Shown: positions 34,113-41,870 of the stretch, piece after piece
Layout of the letters: every line of letters starts with the position of its first letter
Position numbering within the stretch: the stretch's first letter is position 1
NCBI GenBank assembly: GCA_963792705.1
Contig: CAWBXD010000013.1
Coordinates: forward strand, 434,001 to 498,000
Reading direction: 5' to 3'
Length of the DNA stretch: 64,000 nucleotides
From: JBBQVS01 sp963792705
GTDB taxonomy: Bacteria > Chloroflexota > Ktedonobacteria > Ktedonobacterales > Ktedonobacteraceae
Program-made: the position numbers and the translations under genes
Notes under the pieces: generated by a model
Seen by the model: only the letters and a program-made list of their open reading frames with translations
The model's database searches: none
What the model was told of the DNA's origin: nothing

Positions 34113-35213
34113 TCAGACTCGCATAGATGATGTATACACCGCCTCATATGCATCGAGCATGCGCTTCAATGAAAAGTTCTGCTCGACATGTGTCCGACAT
34201 TGTTGACGTGAAATTTCATGTAGGCGATGCACATATGCGGTAGCGGCTTCGCGGTCTCCTGGCGTGACGAGAAAGCCTGTCTCGCCGTGCCGAATAATTT
34301 CTTGTACAGCACCACGTTGATAGGCGATCACTGGTGTACCCGTTGCCATTGCCTCAACGGGCGTCAAACCAAATGGCTCATCCCACTCGATAGGGAAGAG
34401 CAGGCCGAGCGATTGACCCATAACCTGCCACAATACCGAACGCTCTAGTTGCCCAAGATAGGTGACGCGTTCACCAGCTTGCTGTAATTTGGGAAGAATG
34501 CGCTCTTGATAATAGGACTGGTCATAAATACCGCCAGCAAGCAACAAGCGTCGTCCAGCCTGTTCAGCAATCTCAATGGCGGCCTCGACCCCTTTTTCTG
34601 GTGTGATACGACCCGCGAAGAGCAGCGGCGCATCTGGTTTCACATCCTTTGCAAAAGCAATCGTGCTAAGGTCAAGCCCATTGTAGATAACATGGTCAAT
34701 CGGTGTATAGGGCTGGTAGGTAGTAGCACAGGCGCGTGAGACGGTAAGTAATGTAAGAGGATGACCTTGTTGGTGCAGAATATGTAAGGCGTCGTTAATC
34801 TCAGGTGAGACAGCAGGAAGATGTATCGTGTGCAACACTGGTATGTCTCGCACAACCGCACTACAGGTAAACGAGGGCCAATCGAAGGCGTGGGCATGTA
34901 TGATATCGAACTTGGAATGGTTCCGCTGCAAGCGCAAAAATAGGTTCAGGAAAATGTTTGCCTGTGCGAAAAATCCTGTATCGGCTGAACGCTCCTGTGT
35001 TGGTTCCGAGAAGCTAGCAGGTAGTACGCTTGTAGGTACCGCAATTTGTTCGATTGTAACATCAGGAACAAACGAGTTCGCACGAGCAAACAATGTCACA
35101 TCATGCCCTCTATGATGCAGACCGTGTGCAAGGTCGGCAAGCATTGCCTGTGCGCCACCAGCGTAAGGTTGAGCAATGGGCGTGACAAGGGGCGCAACAA
35201 GAGCTATTCGCAT
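34113..35213 (-). CDS. Glycosyltransferase family 4
   Basis: 366 residues. The N-terminal Rossmann domain begins MRIALVAPLVTPIAQPYAGG and has the glycine-rich acceptor loop plus HGLHHRGHDVTLFARANS. The middle has FDIIHAHAFDWPSF. The donor domain has LLFAGRITPEKGVEAAIEIA, AGGIYDQSYYQERILPKLQQ and LFPIEWDEPFGLTPVEAMAT with the EX7E motif, then VIAYQRGAVQEII. Such enzymes transfer sugars from nucleotide-sugar donors. Its ATG directly abuts the stop of queD (TAGATG), with a GAGGAG inside queD, so the two are translated from one message. The link between a pterin enzyme and a sugar transferase is unexplained; glycosylated pterins are a speculative possibility. Confidence 0.9.
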   Translation of the reverse strand: MRIALVAPLVTPIAQPYAGGAQAMLADLAHGLHHRGHDVTLFARANSFVPDVTIEQIAVPTSVLPASFSEPTQERSADTGFFAQANIFLNLFLRLQRNHSKFDIIHAHAFDWPSFTCSAVVRDIPVLHTIHLPAVSPEINDALHILHQQGHPLTLLTVSRACATTYQPYTPIDHVIYNGLDLSTIAFAKDVKPDAPLLFAGRITPEKGVEAAIEIAEQAGRRLLLAGGIYDQSYYQERILPKLQQAGERVTYLGQLERSVLWQVMGQSLGLLFPIEWDEPFGLTPVEAMATGTPVIAYQRGAVQEIIRHGETGFLVTPGDREAATAYVHRLHEISRQQCRTHVEQNFSLKRMLDAYEAVYTSSMRV

Positions 35214-35627
35214 CTAGTCGGCCTCTCCTCGATATACAGCACTATTGTTTTCGGTCTCGTGCAGTGTAACTTCGTAGAGTAAGCCTTGAGGAAATCCACC
35301 TTCTAAACGTTCCCAAAACTTTATTGCCAGCATTTCGGCGGTTGGAATGACGCCTTCTAGCCAAGGAACATCGTAGTTGAGGTGCTTGTGATCGACCCAG
35401 TTAATTACTTGTTCGTTAGTAATGCGTTTCATATCGGTCAGGTTGAGCACCATACCTGTACGTGGGTCAACATTGCCGCGCACCGTCACCTCAAGCACAT
35501 AATTATGTCCATGTCCATTTGGGTTCGCGCACTTATCATAGACTGCGTAGTTTTCTTCTTCCGAAAGTTGGCTGCTCCATAGTCGATGCGAGGCACTAAA
35601 GGTGGTGCGTCGTGTCAGGTAAACCAT
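35214..35627 (-). CDS. queD: 6-pyruvoyl-tetrahydropterin synthase/6-carboxytetrahydropterin synthase
   Basis: 137 residues. The zinc ligands H14 (FSASHRLW), H39 and H41 (NGHGHNYVLEV) and the catalytic C33 (YDKCANPNG) are present, along with DHKHLNYDVPW and IPTAEMLAIKFWERL. QueD converts dihydroneopterin triphosphate to 6-carboxytetrahydropterin in queuosine synthesis, while close relatives make 6-pyruvoyl-tetrahydropterin. The queuosine partners queC, queE and queF are absent here. Because it is coupled to a glycosyltransferase, a pterin-glycoside role is an alternative. AAGGA precedes the ATG. No preQ1 riboswitch was seen upstream. Confidence 0.88.
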   Translation of the reverse strand: MVYLTRRTTFSASHRLWSSQLSEEENYAVYDKCANPNGHGHNYVLEVTVRGNVDPRTGMVLNLTDMKRITNEQVINWVDHKHLNYDVPWLEGVIPTAEMLAIKFWERLEGGFPQGLLYEVTLHETENNSAVYRGEAD

Positions 35628-35650
35628 ATATATGCTCGCTATCCTTTTTA

Positions 35651-35744
35651 TGTAGGGACCGATTCATCGCGTCCTTTGCCCCATCTACAAACGTCGAAGA
35701 ACATTATCTGTCGCCGACAAGGACGCGATGAATCGGTCCCTACA
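35651..35744. repeat. Palindromic intergenic repeat R10, medium form
   Basis: The ends TGTAGGGACCGATTCATCGC and its inverted copy enclose the interior TTTGCCCCATCTACAAACGT, shared with R13 at 52058. It sits immediately upstream of queD, between two genes on the minus strand. Confidence 0.9.
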
Positions 35745-35756
35745 AAGGTACGTTCA

Positions 35757-36470
35757 TCATGCATTGGTGAACAATTCGATATTGCTACCGCCGAACATTC
35801 TACCGGAGTCATCAGCAAGAAAGAGTAAGATTTCCGCGAGTTCATCGGGCGTCATACCTGCAGTGAGATGTGGTGCTGCCTGGCGTAACATCTCGGTCGC
35901 AACCGCACCTGGACTCACCACGCTCACACGAATGTTGTGTGGCTTCCCCTCAACGGCAAGGATTTCTGTCAAACTTGCAATCCCTGCCTTTGAGACGTTG
36001 TACGCGCTCAAGCCGGGGAACTTTTCGACGCCTTTTACGCCCGAAAGCGAGGAGATATTGAGAATAACGCCTTGCTTCTGCTCTACCATGACACGAAACG
36101 CGGCACGACAACACAAAAAAGTACCGCGCAAATTGATATTCAGCACCGCGTCCCACGTCTCCGTATCCATAGAAACAAAGGGTTTTACCGCGACTATTCC
36201 CGCGCAATTAACAAGAATATCGACACGTCCATAGGTACGTGTAGTCTGCTCAAAGAGATTTTGTACATCCTCCTCACGCGCCACATCGCCCACGACCGCG
36301 ATAGCCGCGCCCCCCTGCTGTGTGATGGTAGAGACCACCTCATCGAGTTGTGCTTGTGTGCGACTAAACAGCACGACCTTCGCGCCAGCTTGTGCAAAAG
36401 AAAGGGCGGTAGAGCGACCAACGCCGCGTCCCGCCCCCGTGATAATAGCGATTTTGTTGTGTATACTCAT
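35757..36470 (-). CDS. Short-chain dehydrogenase/reductase (FabG-like)
   Basis: 237 residues. The NAD(P)-binding motif is IIGAGRGVGRS-like (ITGAGRGVGRSTALSFAQAG, residues 10-29), then VVLFSRTQ, NCAGIVAV, ISSLSGVKGVEKF and the catalytic YNVSK in LSAYNVSKAGIAS. It ends FGGSNIELF rather than the usual GG...DGG. It probably reduces a 3-oxo group using NAD(P)H, and its substrate is unknown. The arginine after the first beta-alpha unit (FSRTQ) favours NADPH. No clear Shine-Dalgarno precedes ATG 36470. Confidence 0.9.
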   Translation of the reverse strand: MSIHNKIAIITGAGRGVGRSTALSFAQAGAKVVLFSRTQAQLDEVVSTITQQGGAAIAVVGDVAREEDVQNLFEQTTRTYGRVDILVNCAGIVAVKPFVSMDTETWDAVLNINLRGTFLCCRAAFRVMVEQKQGVILNISSLSGVKGVEKFPGLSAYNVSKAGIASLTEILAVEGKPHNIRVSVVSPGAVATEMLRQAAPHLTAGMTPDELAEILLFLADDSGRMFGGSNIELFTNA

Positions 36471-36720
36471 AAGTTTGCTTTATTACTATCTCACTTCGCT
36501 GTTTTCAAGCGTATCAGCATAACCCCATGCTATACCTTTTATTATACCACTGCTTTTAGTATAGGACGACTGCAGAGAGGATGCAAAATAGGAATTAGAT
36601 TTACAAGAAGCATGGTATTAATGCATGACAGTAGCCCCATTACTACAAAAGCAAATGCTTGTATCTTTGTACATGCTGATGTATACTTACATGCACAATG
36701 CAAGAGGAGATAACAACGAT

Positions 36721-37029
36721 ATGAGTACGAACAATGACTCACGCACATACTCCATTACAGAAATTCGGGAAGAGATTACTCGTCTGCCAGAACAATTTGA
36801 GCAAGAAACAAAGGCTATAACAATCACACGTCGAGGACAACCAGTTATGGCTATATTGCCTTTTGATACATATCAAGAGTTGTTAGAAAAAATAGAAGCG
36901 TTACAAGAGACCATTGAGGTGATGCAAGATGAAGACCTCATGAAAGTCTTTCGTGAGAGCGTCGAGGCACTAAAGAATGGTCAAACAGTGGCATGGGAGG
37001 ATGCGAAACGGGAGCTAGGATTGAAATGA
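36721..37029 (+). CDS. Phd/YefM-type antitoxin
   Basis: 102 residues from MSTNNDSRTYSITEIREEIT, with GAGGAG 11 bases before the ATG; upstream ATGs in the same frame are ignored. The N-terminal DNA-binding part has ITRRGQPVMAILPFDTYQEL, the Phd/YefM signature. The C-terminal half is helical and acidic (EKIEALQETIEVMQDEDLMK) and would wrap the toxin. It overlaps the downstream RelE-like gene by ATGA. Antitoxins of this type also repress their own operon. Confidence 0.88.
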   Translation: MSTNNDSRTYSITEIREEITRLPEQFEQETKAITITRRGQPVMAILPFDTYQELLEKIEALQETIEVMQDEDLMKVFRESVEALKNGQTVAWEDAKRELGLK

Positions 37030-37355
37030 GTAATGAATGGCATGTAAGAGTAACCATTCCAGCCTTGAAACAATTAGAAGGGATCAAAGATACACGCATA
37101 AAAGAGAGTATTGTTAATAGAATTAATACGCTTGTTAGCGAACCCGAAAAACAAGGCAAGCCCATGACTAGCGAGCTTTTGGGATATCGTAGTATCCGAG
37201 CAGTAGGGCAACGCTACCGTATTATTTATAAATTAGAGGAAGAACAGGTCATCGTATTTGTTGTAGCCTTAGGTATTCGCAAAGATGGTGATAAGGCAGA
37301 TATCTACGAACTTGCAAAGAAGATGCTACGCTTGGGACTGCTTGATATAGAGTAA
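37026..37355 (+). CDS. RelE/ParE-superfamily toxin
   Basis: 109 residues from MSNEWHVRVTIPALKQLEGI. The ATG overlaps the antitoxin stop (ATGA). Family features are RIKESIVNRINTLVSEPEKQ, SIRAVGQRYRIIYKLEEEQV and VFVVALGIRKDGDKADIYEL. The basic residues in YRSIRAVGQRYRIIYK match the RNase-type RelE surface, so mRNA cleavage at the ribosome is likely. The C terminus has a slightly longer helical end (AKKMLRLGLLDIE) than most members. Confidence 0.88.
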   Translation: MSNEWHVRVTIPALKQLEGIKDTRIKESIVNRINTLVSEPEKQGKPMTSELLGYRSIRAVGQRYRIIYKLEEEQVIVFVVALGIRKDGDKADIYELAKKMLRLGLLDIE

Positions 37356-37481
37356 GCAACTACATGCAAAATATAAATAATGAAAATATTATTCGCATGA
37401 TTTCTTGTGATATAGTACACGCAGAGGATTAAAAGCATTTTATGTGTTGAAGCATCGTTTCTTGAAAGGAGTCACAGACGT

Positions 37482-37829
37482 ATGGATCCACGCATCGAGG
37501 ACAATCCTTCCCTTGTCGAAGGCGTCTTTAAGAACCAGGAGGACGCGGACCGCGCTATTCAGGAACTGAGGCAGGTTGGATTTGGAGAAGACCAGATCAG
37601 TTCAAAGCATTATACGATGCAGAATGAAGGCATGCCTGATATGGCTCGTGTTGTCGTGGCGGTTATGGCTGGCGACAGGCATCAAGAGGCAGCGGACATC
37701 GTTGTAAAGAATGGAGCAAACAATTCTGATCTTCCTGCTGGTGCTACACTCGATCAAGGGACTATCGTCAAAGACTCGATAACCCCAACAGACGATATTC
37801 CTTCTACATCGCAAGGGTACGAAGTTTGA
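37482..37829 (+). CDS. YflT/general stress protein 17M-like small protein
   Basis: 115 residues. The first half, LVEGVFKNQEDADRAIQELR and GFGEDQISSK, is the fold seen in the heat-induced stress protein YflT domain. It is followed by VVVAVMAGDRHQEAADIVVK and an unstructured acidic C terminus. GAAAGGAG precedes the ATG. It is monocistronic, with a strong hairpin just after the stop. Members are induced by general stress in Bacillus; here that is inference. Confidence 0.66.
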   Translation: MDPRIEDNPSLVEGVFKNQEDADRAIQELRQVGFGEDQISSKHYTMQNEGMPDMARVVVAVMAGDRHQEAADIVVKNGANNSDLPAGATLDQGTIVKDSITPTDDIPSTSQGYEV

Positions 37830-37830
37830 G

Positions 37831-37891
37831 CAACAGAGACAAGGGTTTAGGAGAGACGCTATGCATCTCTCCTAAACCCTTGTCTCTGTTG
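37831..37891 (+). terminator. Terminator after the YflT-like gene
   Basis: 26-base perfect arms beginning CAACAGAGACAAGGGTTTAG lie either side of a CGCTATGCA loop. It starts 2 bases after the stop codon. Confidence 0.85.
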
Positions 37892-38057
37892 TGAAGTTCA
37901 TCCTTGTTGAACTATCTTATTCTTTGCTATAATGTGCTCATTGTAATATAACTGATATTGTTACACAAATTACTACGTTGACTTGGATAAAAAACTAGAA
38001 CCGTCTGGACGTGATCGTGAGTGTATTTCTAGCATGGCTTGGCTATCGGGAGGGTGC

Positions 38058-39329
38058 ATGAACACACCTACCGTGTTAACTGGTTCGCTACAAGACTTCG
38101 GCCTGGTAGAGGTCTTACAGGTGGTGGAGTTGGGCGCGATGACAGGCGCGATTCAATTGAGGAAAGCCGACACTGGGCAAACGGGCGTTATTTATTGCAA
38201 CGAGGGCAAGATTGCGAACTGCTCGGAGTTCGACCCGCTCGCGCTGACATTGGGCGATGTCCTACAGCAATTGGGGATGGCAACACATTTCCAGATTGAA
38301 GCTGCCTTCTCGCAGCAACTTTCCGATGTTGTGGGTAAGCGTATCGGTGAGCGTCTCATTGCGATGCGCGTCATTAACGAGCAGCAACTTCGTGAAGCAC
38401 TACGCACGAAAGCATTGTGGACTGCTCGTGAATTAGCGATGTGGCCTCAAGGATCGTATGAGTTTATTGCCAGTCCCGATGTGCAAAAATTGCTTCCCTA
38501 CAATGACGTACCGCTCAACATAGAAGTGATGCGTACCACGATGGAGATTGTGCGTTACAGCGATGAATGGGAGAGCTTAAAGGATGCGTTGCCACAATAT
38601 ATGCGGACAATGCTGAAATTGGTGCCAGAAATTCCGCGCGCGATGAACTTTCATCGCAATGTTCTTGAATTGTTTATGCACATCAATACATATCGTCGCG
38701 TCCGTCGTATCGCAAGTACTATGCGACGCCCAGAGCTAGATATAGCAAGAGAATTGGCGCAACTCGTCTACCAAAGCTTCGCGATTCCAGTATTCCAGGA
38801 ACCACCCTATCAAGGTACTAGTCGCAAGATGCGTCTGCCAGAAGCCGCCGAGAAGTTGCGCTTAGAGAATTTTCAACTGCTCGACCTGATAAGCCGCATG
38901 GAGCTAGAATGGGATAAACAGCATACACCCACAGAGCAATTGCCAACACTGCTACGCTTCGTAAACTGGACGATGGATGCCCTCGTCGATGCCTATCGCG
39001 TTACGCGTGCTGAACTGGACCCCGACATGCTCAAAATGCTGCTCACCAATGAAAACCTGCTGAACATGGGTAGTTACGAGTTTCGTGTTGACCATAACAA
39101 TATTGATGTTGGTGATTTTACAAACCTGTGTGACGCGGTTATGAACGATAGTATGCATGTTGCCAGCGATTTTTACGATGAAGCGTCCTCAGTTCTACAA
39201 AGAATGCTACGTACCATTCTTTCCGCAATCAACGCACGAGTGGTTAGTCCACGCGAACGCCTTGAAAATCAGGAAGTATGGGAGGCTATGTTTGAGCAAT
39301 TCGCGCTCACACGCACTAGCGTGGTGTAG
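38058..39329 (+). CDS. DUF4388 (PatA N-terminal-like) domain protein
   Basis: 423 residues from MNTPTVLTGSLQDFGLVEVL, preceded by GGGAGGG; the ATG at 37983 is 25 codons upstream with no site. Residues 1-110 form a DUF4388 domain: LQVVELGAMTGAIQLRKADT, VIYCNEGKIANC, then FDPLALTLGDVLQQLG. After that comes a second helical segment with GKRIGERLIAMRVINEQQLR, resembling the GspE-N-type helical unit, and a long helical C terminus. DUF4388 proteins occur in developmental and motility regulation in cyanobacteria and deltaproteobacteria, usually beside response regulators or GTPases. No such neighbour is present here. Confidence 0.72.
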   Translation: MNTPTVLTGSLQDFGLVEVLQVVELGAMTGAIQLRKADTGQTGVIYCNEGKIANCSEFDPLALTLGDVLQQLGMATHFQIEAAFSQQLSDVVGKRIGERLIAMRVINEQQLREALRTKALWTARELAMWPQGSYEFIASPDVQKLLPYNDVPLNIEVMRTTMEIVRYSDEWESLKDALPQYMRTMLKLVPEIPRAMNFHRNVLELFMHINTYRRVRRIASTMRRPELDIARELAQLVYQSFAIPVFQEPPYQGTSRKMRLPEAAEKLRLENFQLLDLISRMELEWDKQHTPTEQLPTLLRFVNWTMDALVDAYRVTRAELDPDMLKMLLTNENLLNMGSYEFRVDHNNIDVGDFTNLCDAVMNDSMHVASDFYDEASSVLQRMLRTILSAINARVVSPRERLENQEVWEAMFEQFALTRTSVV

Positions 39330-39339
39330 CGTAGTGTGC

Positions 39340-39398
39340 AAAATAGAAAACAGGCAGCGTGTGCCTCAAAGCGACACACGCTGCCTGTTTTCTATTTT
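39340..39398. terminator. Bidirectional terminator between the DUF4388 and aldehyde dehydrogenase genes
   Basis: AAAATAGAAAACAGGCAGCG arms of 24 bases pair perfectly around a short loop. The right arm includes the last codons and stop of the minus-strand gene at 39392. Confidence 0.85.
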
Positions 39399-40873
39399 AT
39401 GGGGGGATAAGAGACAAAGACACTTTTGATTTCGCTAAATTCTTCGACTGCACCCGAACCGAGTTCACGGTGTCCATTACCGCTCGCCTTCATACCACCA
39501 AAGGGCAGGTGTATTTCTGAGCCAGTGGTGGCGGCATTGATATAGACAAGACCGGACTCGATTTCACGAATGGCGCGGAATGTCAATCGGCTGCTCTCTG
39601 TGAAGATACCTGTTGACAGTCCATACTCGGTCTCGTTCGCCACCTGTATCGCCTCTTCATACGATGCAACAGGAACGATGGAAACAAAAGGACCAAATAC
39701 CTCTTCTCGTGCAATACGCATAGTGGGTGCAACATCGGTAAACACAGTTGGCTTATAAAAAGCACCGTCGCTATATTCATCGTTTGTGAGCGCGGTACCG
39801 CCTGTAACGAGTTTTGCGCCCTCGTACTTGCCAATCTCGGTATACTCATGCACGGCTTTGACCCGTCCCTTATTCACTAATGGACCCATATCAATGCCAG
39901 GGTCAAGGCCATCGCCAACATGTAATGTTTCTGCGGCAGCTACCAGCCGCTCGGTAAACGCTTGTTGTACAGACTTTTGCACAATGACACGACTTGTCGC
40001 GGTACAACGCTGGCCTGTTGTACCAAAGGCGGCGAGGGCAATGCCAGTAACGGCAAGGTCGATATCCGCATCTTCTAACACAATCACAGCGTTCTTGCCA
40101 CCAAGTTCTAACGTGCAACGGCGCAGGTCGCGGCCACAGATTTCCGCGACATGTCGCCCTACCTCTGTCGAGCCAGTGAGCGAAATCATATGAATACGTT
40201 TATGACTCGCCAATGCATCGCCAAGCGTTCCACCCGGTCCCGTGATGACATTGAACACCCCGGCAGGTAGACCAGCCTGTTGTAGTATTTCCGCTAGTTT
40301 GATTGAAAGTAGTGGCGTATCACTAGCAGGTTTGAGGATGACTGCGTTTCCTGCTAACAACGCAGGAAAGGATTTCCAAGCAGGGATGGCTATCGGGAAA
40401 TTCCAGGGTGTGATGATGCCGATAATACCGAGTGGGTGACGCACCGTCATACAAAATTTATTAGGTAGTGCGGATGGAAGTGTTTCGCCTTCCGCACGGC
40501 GTCCCTCGCCAGCAATAAATTTGGCGACATCAATAGCGATCTGGACATCACCACGCGTCTCCTTAAGGATTTTGCCCATCTCTCGCGTCATCAGCGTCGC
40601 GAGTTCTTCCTTCTGCTGCTCCAGCAACAACGCTGTCCGCAGGAGCACTTCACCGCGTTCAGGTGCTGGCACTGCGGCCCATTGTCGCTGCGCGTTTGTC
40701 GCTGCATCAATGGCATCTTCCAGGTCTGCGGTCGTCGATTTTTGGAAATGCCCAATAATTTCGCTTGTACGTGCTGGATTAGTACTGGCAAAGGTTGCGC
40801 CGCTTTGAGAGTCGCGCCATTGTCCACCGATGAAATTCTGAAATACTTGTTGTGTGGGGGAAGTTGAAGACAT
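39392..40873 (-). CDS. NAD(P)-dependent aldehyde dehydrogenase
   Basis: 493 residues from MSSTSPTQQVFQNFIGGQWR, which follows CGAGGAGC; the ATG 18 codons upstream does not. Motifs are GIIGIITPWNFPIAIPAWKS, the coenzyme-binding FTGSTEVG-like SLTGSTEVGRHVAEICG, the catalytic Glu in TLELGGKNAVIVLEDAD, and the nucleophile Cys in FGTTGQRCTATSR. EEVFGPFVSIVPVASYEEAI lies near the end. GQRCTATSR is typical of the alpha-ketoglutarate semialdehyde and related dehydrogenases, but the natural aldehyde is not determined. Confidence 0.92.
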   Translation of the reverse strand: MSSTSPTQQVFQNFIGGQWRDSQSGATFASTNPARTSEIIGHFQKSTTADLEDAIDAATNAQRQWAAVPAPERGEVLLRTALLLEQQKEELATLMTREMGKILKETRGDVQIAIDVAKFIAGEGRRAEGETLPSALPNKFCMTVRHPLGIIGIITPWNFPIAIPAWKSFPALLAGNAVILKPASDTPLLSIKLAEILQQAGLPAGVFNVITGPGGTLGDALASHKRIHMISLTGSTEVGRHVAEICGRDLRRCTLELGGKNAVIVLEDADIDLAVTGIALAAFGTTGQRCTATSRVIVQKSVQQAFTERLVAAAETLHVGDGLDPGIDMGPLVNKGRVKAVHEYTEIGKYEGAKLVTGGTALTNDEYSDGAFYKPTVFTDVAPTMRIAREEVFGPFVSIVPVASYEEAIQVANETEYGLSTGIFTESSRLTFRAIREIESGLVYINAATTGSEIHLPFGGMKASGNGHRELGSGAVEEFSEIKSVFVSYPPIK

Positions 40874-40962
40874 GCAAATGCTCCTCGTTGAGAGTGTGTA
40901 TCGTCGTTGACGTGTTTTTCGTGGCACTTATGCTACAGTATATCACTCACAGAGCAAGCCTT

Positions 40963-41025
40963 GCTAAAAAAGAGAAGTGTCTGTGAACACCTTAAACGTG
41001 TTCACAGACACTTCTCTTTTTTAGC
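40963..41025 (-). terminator. Terminator after the DUF4177 gene
   Basis: GCTAAAAAAGAGAAGTGTCT arms of 28 bases pair perfectly around a CTTAAAC loop. It lies just past the minus-strand gene ending at 41051 and upstream of the aldehyde dehydrogenase leader. Confidence 0.85.
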
Positions 41026-41050
41026 TCTCTATAGGAGGACGATTGATATG

Positions 41051-41359
41051 CTAGACAGACTCAACCTTTGGACCATCTGTTTGTGTTGGTGGTACTTCGG
41101 GTGTTGGTTGCTGTGCTGTTGCCGATGGAGCAGACTCTGCATAATCACCTTCACGCGCAGGACGCTTGAAGATATAGTATGCTGAGTTTGAGGTCAGCGA
41201 CTGAATGCCGACCAGTTCCCATCCCTCGCGGCCCAGGCCGTCCAGATAGCGGCGTGCAAATGTGCTGCGTCGCTCGTCTCCGATTAAGGTTTCAAGTCCC
41301 TCGCTGGAGATACGCCCACGATAGTCAATATAGACAACTTTGTAGGCCCACTGACCCAT
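41051..41359 (-). CDS. DUF4177-like small protein
   Basis: 102 residues. The region YKVVYIDYRGRISSEGLETL followed by YLDGLGREGWELVGIQSLTS and YYIFKRP is the DUF4177 pattern of two strands and a Gly-Trp-Glu-Leu turn. The C-terminal third is Pro/Thr/Glu-rich and probably disordered. DUF4177 has no known function. It is monocistronic, with its own terminator. Confidence 0.72.
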   Translation of the reverse strand: MGQWAYKVVYIDYRGRISSEGLETLIGDERRSTFARRYLDGLGREGWELVGIQSLTSNSAYYIFKRPAREGDYAESAPSATAQQPTPEVPPTQTDGPKVESV

Positions 41360-41391
41360 GATAGTTGCTCCTTCCCTGTCTTTTCCTCTAT

Positions 41392-41646
41392 TTATCTTTT
41401 TGGTGATTGAGTCCCATTGGAGAGGACCAGCAATGTCATATACGATGACATCTTTCGCATGAATGGCCCGGAATGTTTGTGTCTCGTAATCGCGCCTCGC
41501 TCGCAGGATAACTGCACACAGATTTGGACATTCGTACGAACAACTAGTTTCACATTGGGTTCCACAGTCAATGTGTTGCCAGTCGCGAGTCCTCTACCAA
41601 CGGGTTCCTCTGCACATTGGTAGTATAGCCTCGATTGCGACTCCAT
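41392..41646 (-). CDS. Possible small ORF or degraded gene of unknown function
   Basis: 84 codons from MESQSRLYYQCAEEPVGRGL to QSPKR. It contains a plausible run of strands (TLTVEPNVKLVVRTNVQICV) but has no good Shine-Dalgarno and no family resemblance I can name. The open frame continues upstream into repeat R11, so the true N terminus, if any, is uncertain. It may be the remnant of a larger gene. It is listed because the 511-base gap holds no other coding candidate. Confidence 0.25.
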   Translation of the reverse strand: MESQSRLYYQCAEEPVGRGLATGNTLTVEPNVKLVVRTNVQICVQLSCERGAITRHKHSGPFMRKMSSYMTLLVLSNGTQSPKR

Positions 41647-41730
41647 ACGCCGCCAGTTCCACCAGTTTATAAAGCAGTATGAACTGTCTGGAAGAGACCT
41701 GTAGAAATCAACAGGTAGAAGCGAGGTATG

Positions 41731-41846
41731 GTAGGGACCGATTGATCGCGTTCTCGTTCCCAATGGGAATGTTGACATTGGTTGAACCATGTTCCATGCC
41801 CCGTTCTTGGTTGATGGGGACAAGGACGCGATCAATCGGTCCCTAC
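41731..41846. repeat. Palindromic intergenic repeat R11, CCCAATGG subfamily
   Basis: The ends GTAGGGACCGATTGATCGCG and its inverted copy enclose the interior CCCAATGGGAATGTTGACAT, closely matching R6 over about 70 bases including GTTGAACCATGTTCCATGCC. Confidence 0.9.
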
Positions 41847-41870
41847 ACGTATCTAGGATCATCAGACCCT

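Noticed and set aside
36721..37355. Toxin-antitoxin pair as part of the Kiwa defence island
   Set aside because: It lies 24 kb away, among housekeeping genes, so there is no evidence for one island.
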